Assembly (NCBI GenBank): GCA_946566955.1 | Contig: CAMNXD010000004.1 | Span: 1-64,000 of the forward strand | Origin: an uncultured Clostridia bacterium | GTDB taxonomy: Bacteria > Bacillota > Clostridia > Oscillospirales > Acutalibacteraceae | Length of the DNA: 64,000 nucleotides | Direction of reading: 5' to 3' | Shown: piece by piece, positions 28,484-35,692 of the stretch | Position numbering within the stretch: the stretch's first letter is position 1 | Layout of the letters: every line of letters begins with the position of its first letter | Made by a program: the position numbers and the translations under genes | The notes under the pieces: model-generated | Database searches by the model: none | Seen by the model: only the letters and a program-made list of their open reading frames with translations | What the model was told of the DNA's origin: nothing

Positions 28484-29920
28484 ATGAGCGATGAAAACAA
28501 AAAATCAAATGAACTTAAGGAAAAGCTATTCGCTAAGAGAGAAAGTGGCGGCAAAGCTCTCTCTGATGAAGAACTCAAAAAGTGCGAAGAATTTAGCACT
28601 CACTACAAAAAGTTTTTGGGTAAATCTAAAACAGAAAGAGAAGTTGTCAGCTATGCACTTAAAATGGCACAAGCTGCAGGCTTTAAAGAATTTGATAAAA
28701 ATAAAAAATACGTCCCTGGAGATAAGATTTACCTCACTAACAGGAGCAGAAATTTAGTTCTTTGCACAGTGGGTAAAAATGGTCTAAAAAATGGTGCCAA
28801 ACTTGCCGTCTCGCACGTTGATTCCCCTCGCTTAGATTTAAAACCTAATCCTATTGTGGAAAATAATGAAATTGCCACTTTTAAAACCCATTATTATGGC
28901 GGAATAAAAAAATATCAATGGACTACCCTCCCGCTTTCTCTTCATGGAAGAATAGTTAAAAGAGATGGGAGCTTTGCAGATATTTCAATCGGTGAAAATG
29001 AAGATGAACCCTGCTTTTATATAACCGATTTACTTCCACATTTAGCTAAAGAACAAATGAATAAAAAAATGTCGGAGGTAATTACAGGTGAAGACTTAAA
29101 CGTTTTAATAGGAAGTATGCCTTTACGTGGTGGAGAAGGCTCAGAACTCGTAAAACTAAACATTTTAAAACTTTTAAACGAAAAGTATGAAATAGTAGAA
29201 GAAGACCTTATTTGTGCAGATTTAGAGCTTGTGCCCGCAATAAAGCCTCAGGATGTTGGATTTGATAGAAGTATGATAGGCGGCTACGGTCACGATGATC
29301 GTTCTTGCGCATATCCTTGCATAGAAGCAATTTTAAATACGTCTTTGCCAGAAGAAACATGCATAGTCCTCTTAACAGACAAAGAGGAAATCGGAAGTGA
29401 TGGCAATACAGGAATGAAATCACTTTTTCTAAGGTATTTTATAGAAGACCTTTGTGAATCTGAAAATTTAAAAGCAAGAGATGTACTAAGTAAATCTAAG
29501 TGTTTGTCTGCAGATGTAAACGCAGCGTTTGACCCCACGTACTCAAGCAGTTTTGAAACTTTTAATAGTTCATTTATAAATAAAGGAGTAGTCGTTACTA
29601 AATATACCGGAAGCGGCGGAAAATACAGTACTTCTGATGCATCAGCAGAATTCACTGGAGAAATTTGCCGTATACTCAGTGAAAATAGCATTCTTTGGCA
29701 AAGCAGCGAACTAGGCAAGGTTGATACAGGTGGCGGCGGAACAATAGCAAAATATATAGCAACTTGGAATATGGACGTTATAGATATTGGTGTTCCAGTG
29801 CTTTCAATGCACGCCCCTTATGAAGTTATTTCAAAAATAGATTTATATATGACGTTTAAAGCAATAAATTGCTTTTTTAATTCGACAAATTCTCACCAAA
29901 TAAATCATTATTTTAATTAG
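28484..29920 (+). CDS. M18-family aminopeptidase
   Basis: A 478-residue zinc aminopeptidase of the aspartyl-aminopeptidase/ApeB type. Metal-site segments SHVDSPRLDLKPNP, GYGHDDRSCAYP, TDKEEIGSDGNTG and a late MHAPYEV with the last His are visible. It is expected to be a cytoplasmic dodecamer acting in peptide turnover. ATG 28484 follows AAGGAGAG, 13 bases past the transglycosylase stop. Confidence 0.92.
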   Translation: MSDENKKSNELKEKLFAKRESGGKALSDEELKKCEEFSTHYKKFLGKSKTEREVVSYALKMAQAAGFKEFDKNKKYVPGDKIYLTNRSRNLVLCTVGKNGLKNGAKLAVSHVDSPRLDLKPNPIVENNEIATFKTHYYGGIKKYQWTTLPLSLHGRIVKRDGSFADISIGENEDEPCFYITDLLPHLAKEQMNKKMSEVITGEDLNVLIGSMPLRGGEGSELVKLNILKLLNEKYEIVEEDLICADLELVPAIKPQDVGFDRSMIGGYGHDDRSCAYPCIEAILNTSLPEETCIVLLTDKEEIGSDGNTGMKSLFLRYFIEDLCESENLKARDVLSKSKCLSADVNAAFDPTYSSSFETFNSSFINKGVVVTKYTGSGGKYSTSDASAEFTGEICRILSENSILWQSSELGKVDTGGGGTIAKYIATWNMDVIDIGVPVLSMHAPYEVISKIDLYMTFKAINCFFNSTNSHQINHYFN

Positions 29921-29927
29921 AAAAGTA

Positions 29928-29957
29928 TTGCCAAATATAAAAAAGTCGTGTTATAAT
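29928..29957 (+). promoter_or_regulatory. Promoter of radC copy B
   Basis: TTGCCA (29928-29933), 18 bases and TATAAT (29952-29957) lie 38 bases before the GTG start. Confidence 0.55.
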
Positions 29958-29995
29958 ATATTAAATTAAATTTTAGAAGGAGAGAGAGAAGGAAA

Positions 29996-30697
29996 GTGAA
30001 AAAGGAAGGTATGCATTCAAAGCATAGAGAAAGACTTAAATCACGTTTTCTCCTCTCTGGCCTTGATTACCTCGCTACTCACGAAATCCTTGAATTGCTC
30101 CTATTTTACGCTATCCCTCGTAAAAATACAAACGAAATCGCTCATATACTCCTCGATCACTTCGGCTCACTTCATAATATTCTTGACGCCCCTCCTTCTT
30201 CCTTAAACAATCTCGATGGCGTAGGTAAGGAGGTGGCGTGTTTTTTTAAGCTTATTCTTAATACCCTCTTCCTTTACCTTGATGGTAAAAATAGAGAAAC
30301 TTGTCAATTTAGAACTCGTTATGAACTTTGTGACCACCTTATGCTTAAATTTATCGGTAGATATGAAGAAGCTAACGCTATTATCCTCTTAGACTCTAAA
30401 GGTAAAATCGTTTTTGAAGGTGTTATCTGTACTGGTACTCACAATTCTGTTGAACTTCGTGTCCGTCTCCTCATTGAACTCATTACTATTCATAATGCCG
30501 CTTCTATCGTTTTCGCTCATAATCACCCTAGTGGTATCGCTATCCCTTCTAAACAAGATATCTTTACTACTAAAAAACTTAATTCACTCTTGCTCTCCCT
30601 CAATGTCTCTCTTATTGATCACATTATTGTCGCTGATTACGATTATGTCTCCCTTCGTGATTGTAATATACTTGGCCTGTTTGATAAGGGAGGCTAA
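29996..30697 (+). CDS. radC: RadC/JAMM-domain protein, copy B
   Basis: A 233-residue protein identical to copy A through residue 230, then ending in KGG instead of RPKSQ. It starts with GTG at 29996 after GAAGGAGAG. The HhH-like region and HNHPSG metal motif are intact. The codon bias is the same Pyr-rich pattern as copy A and differs from the aminopeptidase just upstream. No terminator follows; the 3' end runs into AAGGGAGG, and a small secreted protein gene begins 34 bases later, so the two may be cotranscribed. Confidence 0.9.
   Translation: MKKEGMHSKHRERLKSRFLLSGLDYLATHEILELLLFYAIPRKNTNEIAHILLDHFGSLHNILDAPPSSLNNLDGVGKEVACFFKLILNTLFLYLDGKNRETCQFRTRYELCDHLMLKFIGRYEEANAIILLDSKGKIVFEGVICTGTHNSVELRVRLLIELITIHNAASIVFAHNHPSGIAIPSKQDIFTTKKLNSLLLSLNVSLIDHIIVADYDYVSLRDCNILGLFDKGG
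29997..30686 (+). repeat. 690-bp perfect repeat, copy B
   Basis: This is the second copy of 16628-17317, offset 13,369 bases, in direct orientation. The repeat is essentially ORF-only; promoters, ribosome binding sites and downstream sequence are unrelated between the copies. Confidence 0.9.
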
Positions 30698-30731
30698 TAA
30701 TTTAATAAAAAGTAAGTTTAGGAATAATAGT

Positions 30732-30998
30732 ATGAAACAACAAAATTTTAAATTAGTTAATATTTTAATTTGCACGTTAGCATTCGTAGGATTTTGCTTT
30801 ATAAAATCCTACGCTTCAACTCTCGAGACTCAAGAAAATACTACTTGCTATAACGACGAAATAAATATAAGCGAAATACAAAACCAAATTCATGATTTTA
30901 GAGAACTTCCTCAGCCTTATGACGTACCACTACCAATAGTACTAGAAATAATGTCTGGCTTTGCAGGATTTGATAGAGAAAATTGCACGATCATTTAG
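30732..30998 (+). CDS. Small secreted protein of unknown function
   Basis: An 88-residue protein with a signal peptide (basic residues, hydrophobic 8-24, cleavage likely after KSYA) leaving a mature part of about 60 residues. That part is acidic, with ELPQPYDVPLP in the middle and two Cys. No family was recognised. ATG 30732 is eight bases after AGGA. A stronger AAGGGAGG (30686-30693) sits further up, at a distance that would suit in-frame ATA 30705, so a longer form is possible. It follows radC copy B. Confidence 0.6.
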   Translation: MKQQNFKLVNILICTLAFVGFCFIKSYASTLETQENTTCYNDEINISEIQNQIHDFRELPQPYDVPLPIVLEIMSGFAGFDRENCTII

Positions 30999-31034
30999 TT
31001 TTTTCAAATACTTATTATTACATTAAAATATGAG

Positions 31035-31072
31035 AAAACCAACATCTACACATTGATAGGTGCTGGTTTTTT
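31035..31072 (+). terminator. Terminator after the small secreted protein
   Basis: A 14-base stem with two G-U pairs (AAAACCAACATCTA with TAGGTGCTGGTTTT) and an eight-base loop ends in six T. Confidence 0.8.
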
Positions 31073-31092
31073 ATGCACTTATTTAAAAATAT

Positions 31093-31428
31093 TCACTCTT
31101 CTTCAGTGCTTAAATCAAGAAAATCAGTAAACCCCGTCATATCAAACACTTCCATTACCGGTGCTTGAACATTAATAATACGCAAAGAAGATTCAGACAT
31201 AGAATCTATTTTCTTTTTAGTATGAAGGATAGTTCTTAAGCCCGCGCTACTCATATAGCTTACATTTTTAAAGTCTAATATCAATTCCATTTTATTTTCA
31301 AATTCATTTTCTGCTTCAATAAAATAATTATGAAGCTCATCTTGTAAGTCAGGAGCAGTTTGAGTGTCAACTCTTCCATTAATACTACAAATCACTTTAT
31401 TTCCCTCGCGAGATTTAGTTATTTCCAC
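31093..31428 (-). CDS. STAS-domain anti-sigma factor antagonist
   Basis: A 111-residue STAS protein of the SpoIIAA/RsbV type. The phosphorylatable Ser lies in SYMSSAGLRTIL after a LILDFKNV strand. In such partner switches the dephosphorylated form binds the kinase and frees the sigma factor. I chose GTG 31428, eight bases after AAGGAGG; the GTG at 31437 is part of the ribosome binding site. It follows the kinase gene by 13 bases. No sigma factor gene is adjacent, so its target is unknown. Confidence 0.85.
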   Translation of the reverse strand: MEITKSREGNKVICSINGRVDTQTAPDLQDELHNYFIEAENEFENKMELILDFKNVSYMSSAGLRTILHTKKKIDSMSESSLRIINVQAPVMEVFDMTGFTDFLDLSTEEE

Positions 31429-31441
31429 TATGATCACCTCC

Positions 31442-31912
31442 TTAATTAGTAGTTAAGTTTTTAGTAATTAAGAGTCTATTTTTTCCTTCAGTGTATTCGT
31501 AATCTATACTATTCATCATCCTGCGAACCATAAATATTCCTAGTCCTCCGATTTTTCTTTGTGAAGGAGGGAGATTTAGCTTTGGCTTTTTTATCAAAAG
31601 AGGATTGAATGGAATACCTCGATCTTCAAAAAGTACTCTAATAACTTCTTGCAAAATAGAATATTCAATAGTTATTTTTACCTCTCCGATTTTGTTAGGG
31701 TAAGCATAATTAGAAATATTTGCAAATATTTCTTCACTAGCCAAAAGAATTTTAAGTGAGTTTTTTTTATTAACTCCTACCGAAGAAAAAAAGTTTTCTA
31801 AAAAATCATAGACTTTACTCCAATTGCCTTTTAGAGCAGAAACTTTAATTTGCTTTTTAGTTACTGGATTTTCTGAAAATTTATTATTTGAACCTCTAAA
31901 CATTTTTATCAT
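31442..31912 (-). CDS. RsbW-like anti-sigma factor serine kinase
   Basis: A 156-residue GHKL ATPase of the anti-sigma kinase type. The N box (ASEEIFANISNYAY), G1 (FEDRGIPFNPL) and G2 (GGLGIFMVRRMM) are visible. It presumably phosphorylates the STAS protein encoded next to it and binds a sigma factor or other partner encoded elsewhere. ATG 31912 follows AAAGG. It could equally regulate a PP2C-linked signalling output rather than a sigma factor. Confidence 0.85.
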   Translation of the reverse strand: MIKMFRGSNNKFSENPVTKKQIKVSALKGNWSKVYDFLENFFSSVGVNKKNSLKILLASEEIFANISNYAYPNKIGEVKITIEYSILQEVIRVLFEDRGIPFNPLLIKKPKLNLPPSQRKIGGLGIFMVRRMMNSIDYEYTEGKNRLLITKNLTTN

Positions 31913-31925
31913 GTTAGACCTTTCA

Positions 31926-32507
31926 TTACGAAGTTATTGCTGCTCCCGCCACTGTAGCTTTAGCAGTTCCTTTAGCTGCCAAAGGTGCAACCATAGTATC
32001 CCCATTATTAGTATAACTTATGTTAAAGGTTATTAGTCTATTGAGTAAGCCTTTTAAGTCTATATTTTTAACCTTCTTTTTTGGATTGCTTTTTATGTAT
32101 TCTCCTAAGTAACCGGTAAATTCAAGAAGCATTTGAGCCTTAACTTTTTCTATTTCATTTTGTACTTCGTCAGGAGAAACATTATTTTTCTTCTGTTCAT
32201 ATTTCTTTTTATATCGATTCATACGTCTTTTATATTTTTCAGAATTTACTTGAAGTTGAATTTTCTCTTGTTTTAATTTAGCAATTTCACTTTCGAGCAA
32301 AAATTTATCATTTAAAAGTCCCTCATTTTTTGAAAGTAAATCATAATATTTTCCCATTGCGTCCCCAAATTCTCTACCATTTGAAACGCTCTCTTTGGAC
32401 TCCGTTGCTACCACTTCCGTACCAGACTGCGCAGCCACATATCCCGGTAAACCTCCTAATGCCAATCCCAAACATAAAATACTTTTTAAGCTTTTTAGTT
32501 TCCTCAT
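31926..32507 (-). CDS. Secreted coiled-coil protein of unknown function
   Basis: A 193-residue protein with a signal peptide (hydrophobic 10-22, cleavage likely after YVAA). A strongly charged coiled coil covers about residues 45-115 (Lys/Glu-rich), and the C-terminus is small-residue rich (APLAAKGTAKATVAGAA). No family was recognised. ATG 32507 follows AAAGGGGA. A plausible promoter (TTGAAA, 17 bases, TAAATT) lies near 32590-32620 on the same strand. It stands immediately upstream of the anti-sigma pair, so the three could be one operon. Confidence 0.7.
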   Translation of the reverse strand: MRKLKSLKSILCLGLALGGLPGYVAAQSGTEVVATESKESVSNGREFGDAMGKYYDLLSKNEGLLNDKFLLESEIAKLKQEKIQLQVNSEKYKRRMNRYKKKYEQKKNNVSPDEVQNEIEKVKAQMLLEFTGYLGEYIKSNPKKKVKNIDLKGLLNRLITFNISYTNNGDTMVAPLAAKGTAKATVAGAAITS

Positions 32508-32754
32508 AAATAATGTTCCCCTTTCCAAATGTTTTAAACATTTTCCACAATATTTTAAACTTTCCTATGAAAGCTAGAATAAATTTATCATATACTAACT
32601 AGTATTTCAAGTTTTATTTCCATTTTTGTATATATTTTAATAAAAATCGTGAAAATCCACAACTCCCATTACAAAATTTAAGAGTTTAAATTTTCTGGAT
32701 TTCGATTTAAAATGTACATGTAATAAAAATTATAGACTGTAAAGGAAAAACAAA

Positions 32755-33699
32755 ATGAAAATAGGAAACATAGAAATTAGTAAATTAGCCTCTTTAGCAC
32801 CTATGGCCGGAATCACTGACAGAGCTTTTAGAGAAATTTGTAGTCAATTTGGAGTAGCATACTTCACAAGTGAAATGGTCAGTGTAAAAGGTCTAATATA
32901 TAACAGCACAAAAACATTTTCTTTAATAAATCATGGAGGTTTAGAAAGACCTTTCGCTCTTCAGCTCTTCGGAAGTGATCCTAAAGATTTTTCGCACGCA
33001 GTAAAATTAATCGAAAACGACTTACCAGATATAATTGATATCAATATGGGATGTCCGGCAACAAAGATTGTTCGAGAAAATTCAGGATCGGCCTTAATGA
33101 AAAATCCAGAGCTCTGTGGAGAAATTGTAAGAAGTGTTAAGGACGCATGCTTTTTACCTGTAACCGTTAAAATTCGAGCCGGCTGGGACACGATAAATGC
33201 ACCAGAAGTTGCAAAAATTTGTCAGCAAGCGGGAGCGAGCGCTATAACTGTTCATGGACGAACCAAAGTGCAAGCATACAGTGGATATAGTAGCTTAGAG
33301 GTAATAAAGGAAGTAAAAAAAGCAGTAAGTATTCCGGTAATAGGTAATGGAGATATAGCCTCTGCAACAGCGGGAAAAACGATGCTTGAAGAAACACAAT
33401 GCGATTTAGTTGCAGTGGGACGTGGTGCAATTGGTAACCCATGGATATTTTCTCAAATTAATGACCCCGATTCTGATAAAACGGTCTCAGAAGAAGAAAA
33501 GTCACGAATTATTTGTATGCATCTTGAAAAACTTTGCACATATAAAGGAGAAAGCGTAGGTATAAAAGAATTCCGCAAACATATGTCATCCTACTTAAAA
33601 GGAGTCCACAATGCTGCAGAACTACGTAGAAAAGTATTTTGTGCTGAGACAAAATCTCAGCTTCTTGAAATTTGTTTCAGCTTGAAAAATCAAAATTAG
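32755..33699 (+). CDS. dusB: tRNA-dihydrouridine synthase
   Basis: A 314-residue FMN enzyme that reduces uridine in the tRNA D-loop. The N-terminus LASLAPMAGITDRAFREI, the catalytic Cys in DINMGCPATKIV, the FMN contacts ITVHGRT and IGNGDI, and the C-terminal helical domain all fit DusB. ATG 32755 follows AAAGGAAA. It is convergent with hisS, with only 13 bases between. Confidence 0.92.
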   Translation: MKIGNIEISKLASLAPMAGITDRAFREICSQFGVAYFTSEMVSVKGLIYNSTKTFSLINHGGLERPFALQLFGSDPKDFSHAVKLIENDLPDIIDINMGCPATKIVRENSGSALMKNPELCGEIVRSVKDACFLPVTVKIRAGWDTINAPEVAKICQQAGASAITVHGRTKVQAYSGYSSLEVIKEVKKAVSIPVIGNGDIASATAGKTMLEETQCDLVAVGRGAIGNPWIFSQINDPDSDKTVSEEEKSRIICMHLEKLCTYKGESVGIKEFRKHMSSYLKGVHNAAELRRKVFCAETKSQLLEICFSLKNQN

Positions 33700-33712
33700 C
33701 TAAGACTTAAAC

Positions 33713-34984
33713 TCAATTTATATGTTTAAGAACTTCTTTTACAAAACTTGAATTAAGCGGAATTTCAAATTCAATCCCGTTTTTCATTTCTTTCATAAGC
33801 GATTTGCCGGACTTCATCTCTTCAGACCCAATAACTATTGTATATGCTGCTCCAATTTTATCAGCGTATTTCATTTGAGATTTAAGTGATCTAGAAAATA
33901 TATCCGACTCTGCGTAAACACTAGCTCTTCTTAAATCTTCGCAAAGCTTTTCGGCTTTTAAGCTAGATTCAAAATCCATTGAAGCAATGTAAATAAGCGG
34001 CTCCGATTTGCTTAAGAGCTCTATACCTTGCTGCTTCATAATAGCAAGGACTCTTTCCATTCCAAATCCAAAACCAACAGCCGGCAAAGGAGGTCCGCCT
34101 AAGGTCTGAGATAAGCCATCGTATCTTCCGCCTCCACATATTGCAGTTGGAGCTCCGCTAAACTCCGTTAAAAATTCAAAAACTGTCCCATTATAGTAGT
34201 CAAGACCTCTAACTATTCCAGGGTCAATTTCGTATACTATCTCAAGTGAATCTAAATGAGACTTTAAAATGCTAAAGCTTTTAAAACATTTTTCGCATAG
34301 AAAACTCGTAATGATAGGAGCATGGTTTATAATGCTCTTACAGTTTGATTCTTTGCAATCTAAAATTCTTAAAGTATTTCTATCAAAACGTTCTGTGCAT
34401 GTCTTACAAAGCTTATTTGCATGAACCTTAAGGTAACTTTTCAGAGCCTCAACGTATTTAGCTCTACATTCAGAGCATCCAATAGAATTTATACTGAGTT
34501 TTACGTCCCTAATGCCAAGCTTTTTAATGATATTATATCCAGCACATATAAGTTGAGCATCCGATGATTCAGAAGATGAACCTAAAATTTCAAGTCCAAA
34601 CTGAAAGAACTCCCTGTACCTACCTTGCTGAGGTTTCTCATACCTATAGCAAGAAGAATGATACATCAATTTAAGAGGAAGAGGCTTACTATGCAAGCCG
34701 TTCTCTAAAGCTGCTCTCATCACACCAGCTGTACCCTCAGGACGCAAGCATACATCTCTGCCGCCCCTATCTTTAAAAGTGTACATTTCTTTATTAACTA
34801 TATCTGAAGTATCACCTGCAGAACGATTAAAAAGTTCTGTTTGCTCCAAAACAGGTGTTCGAATATATTTAAAGCCGTAAAGCTTTGCCTCGTTCATAGC
34901 TGCACTAAGTACCTCAAGCCATTTTTTACCTTCATTAGGCAAAGCATCCTGCATACCTCGGATTCTTTGAGCTACCAATTTCAT
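33713..34984 (-). CDS. hisS: Histidyl-tRNA synthetase
   Basis: A 423-residue class II synthetase. Motif 2 (CYRYEKPQQGRYREF), the His-specific GLDYYNGTVFEF and motif 3 (GGRYDGL, GFGFGMERVL) are present, with an anticodon-binding domain at the C-terminus. ATG 34984 has only a weak ribosome binding site. It lies 36 bases downstream of the mgsA-like gene. aspS, often next to hisS, is absent. Confidence 0.95.
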   Translation of the reverse strand: MKLVAQRIRGMQDALPNEGKKWLEVLSAAMNEAKLYGFKYIRTPVLEQTELFNRSAGDTSDIVNKEMYTFKDRGGRDVCLRPEGTAGVMRAALENGLHSKPLPLKLMYHSSCYRYEKPQQGRYREFFQFGLEILGSSSESSDAQLICAGYNIIKKLGIRDVKLSINSIGCSECRAKYVEALKSYLKVHANKLCKTCTERFDRNTLRILDCKESNCKSIINHAPIITSFLCEKCFKSFSILKSHLDSLEIVYEIDPGIVRGLDYYNGTVFEFLTEFSGAPTAICGGGRYDGLSQTLGGPPLPAVGFGFGMERVLAIMKQQGIELLSKSEPLIYIASMDFESSLKAEKLCEDLRRASVYAESDIFSRSLKSQMKYADKIGAAYTIVIGSEEMKSGKSLMKEMKNGIEFEIPLNSSFVKEVLKHIN

Positions 34985-35020
34985 ACTGTGCTCTTATTTT
35001 TCAAACTTAAAACTTGAACT

Positions 35021-35425
35021 TTAAATAAGAGGTCTTCCCACCTTTCTCCAATCAAGATCTCCTCTTTCCAAACCATGAACAAGTACTTCAGCCGTCGCAA
35101 GATTAGTTGCAAGAGGTATAGTATGTAAATCGCAAAGTCTTACAAGGTCATCTTCAGGAACCCCCATAAGCTCAGGGCGAATAGGGTCTCTAAAAAATAT
35201 TACCATGTCAATTTCTCCGCAAGATACTCTCGAAGACATTTGTTCACATCCACCTTGCTTAGAATCTAAAAAAGTTTCTATTTCCAAATTTGTAGCCTCA
35301 GCAACAAGTTTACCTGTAGCAGCTGTTGCACATAATTTATGTTTAACAAAAACACCATTATATGCTATGCAAAACCTAACCATCAATTCTTTCTTGACAT
35401 CCTGTGCACTAAGTGCAATCTTCAT
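35021..35425 (-). CDS. Methylglyoxal-synthase-like protein lacking catalytic residues
   Basis: A 134-residue member of the MgsA/MGS-like fold, recognisable from MKIALSAQD, LCATAATGKLVAEAT, IDMVIFFRDP and LCDLHTIPLATN. Known MgsA enzymes need a His in AHD, an Asp in GGDQQ, and a His and Asp in PH(E/D)PD. Here these read AQD, GGCEQ and ELMGVPEDD, so the classic active site appears lost. It may be an inactive or repurposed MgsA relative. ATG 35425 follows AGGAGGATC. The position after mrdA matches the mre-min-rodA-mgsA order of Clostridia with the middle removed. Confidence 0.8.
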   Translation of the reverse strand: MKIALSAQDVKKELMVRFCIAYNGVFVKHKLCATAATGKLVAEATNLEIETFLDSKQGGCEQMSSRVSCGEIDMVIFFRDPIRPELMGVPEDDLVRLCDLHTIPLATNLATAEVLVHGLERGDLDWRKVGRPLI

Positions 35426-35692
35426 TTAATGATCCTCCTAATAAATTTATAAATTATTGTTTTTCTTACGCGCTTCATGGGTTAATTAAATAGTCCATAA
35501 TGGAAATTTACTCAAGCACTCATTTAAATTATATCATAACTTTAAGTTTTATTCTATCTAATTTAGAAATAATTAAAAGAGCAGATAAAATTTCCTATAT
35601 AAACTTTAAATAATATCTTCCCATTTCACAGCACTATATATTTTAATCGATTTACAAAAAATTGTCAATTTTCATTTTAAATTTTATTCCAA

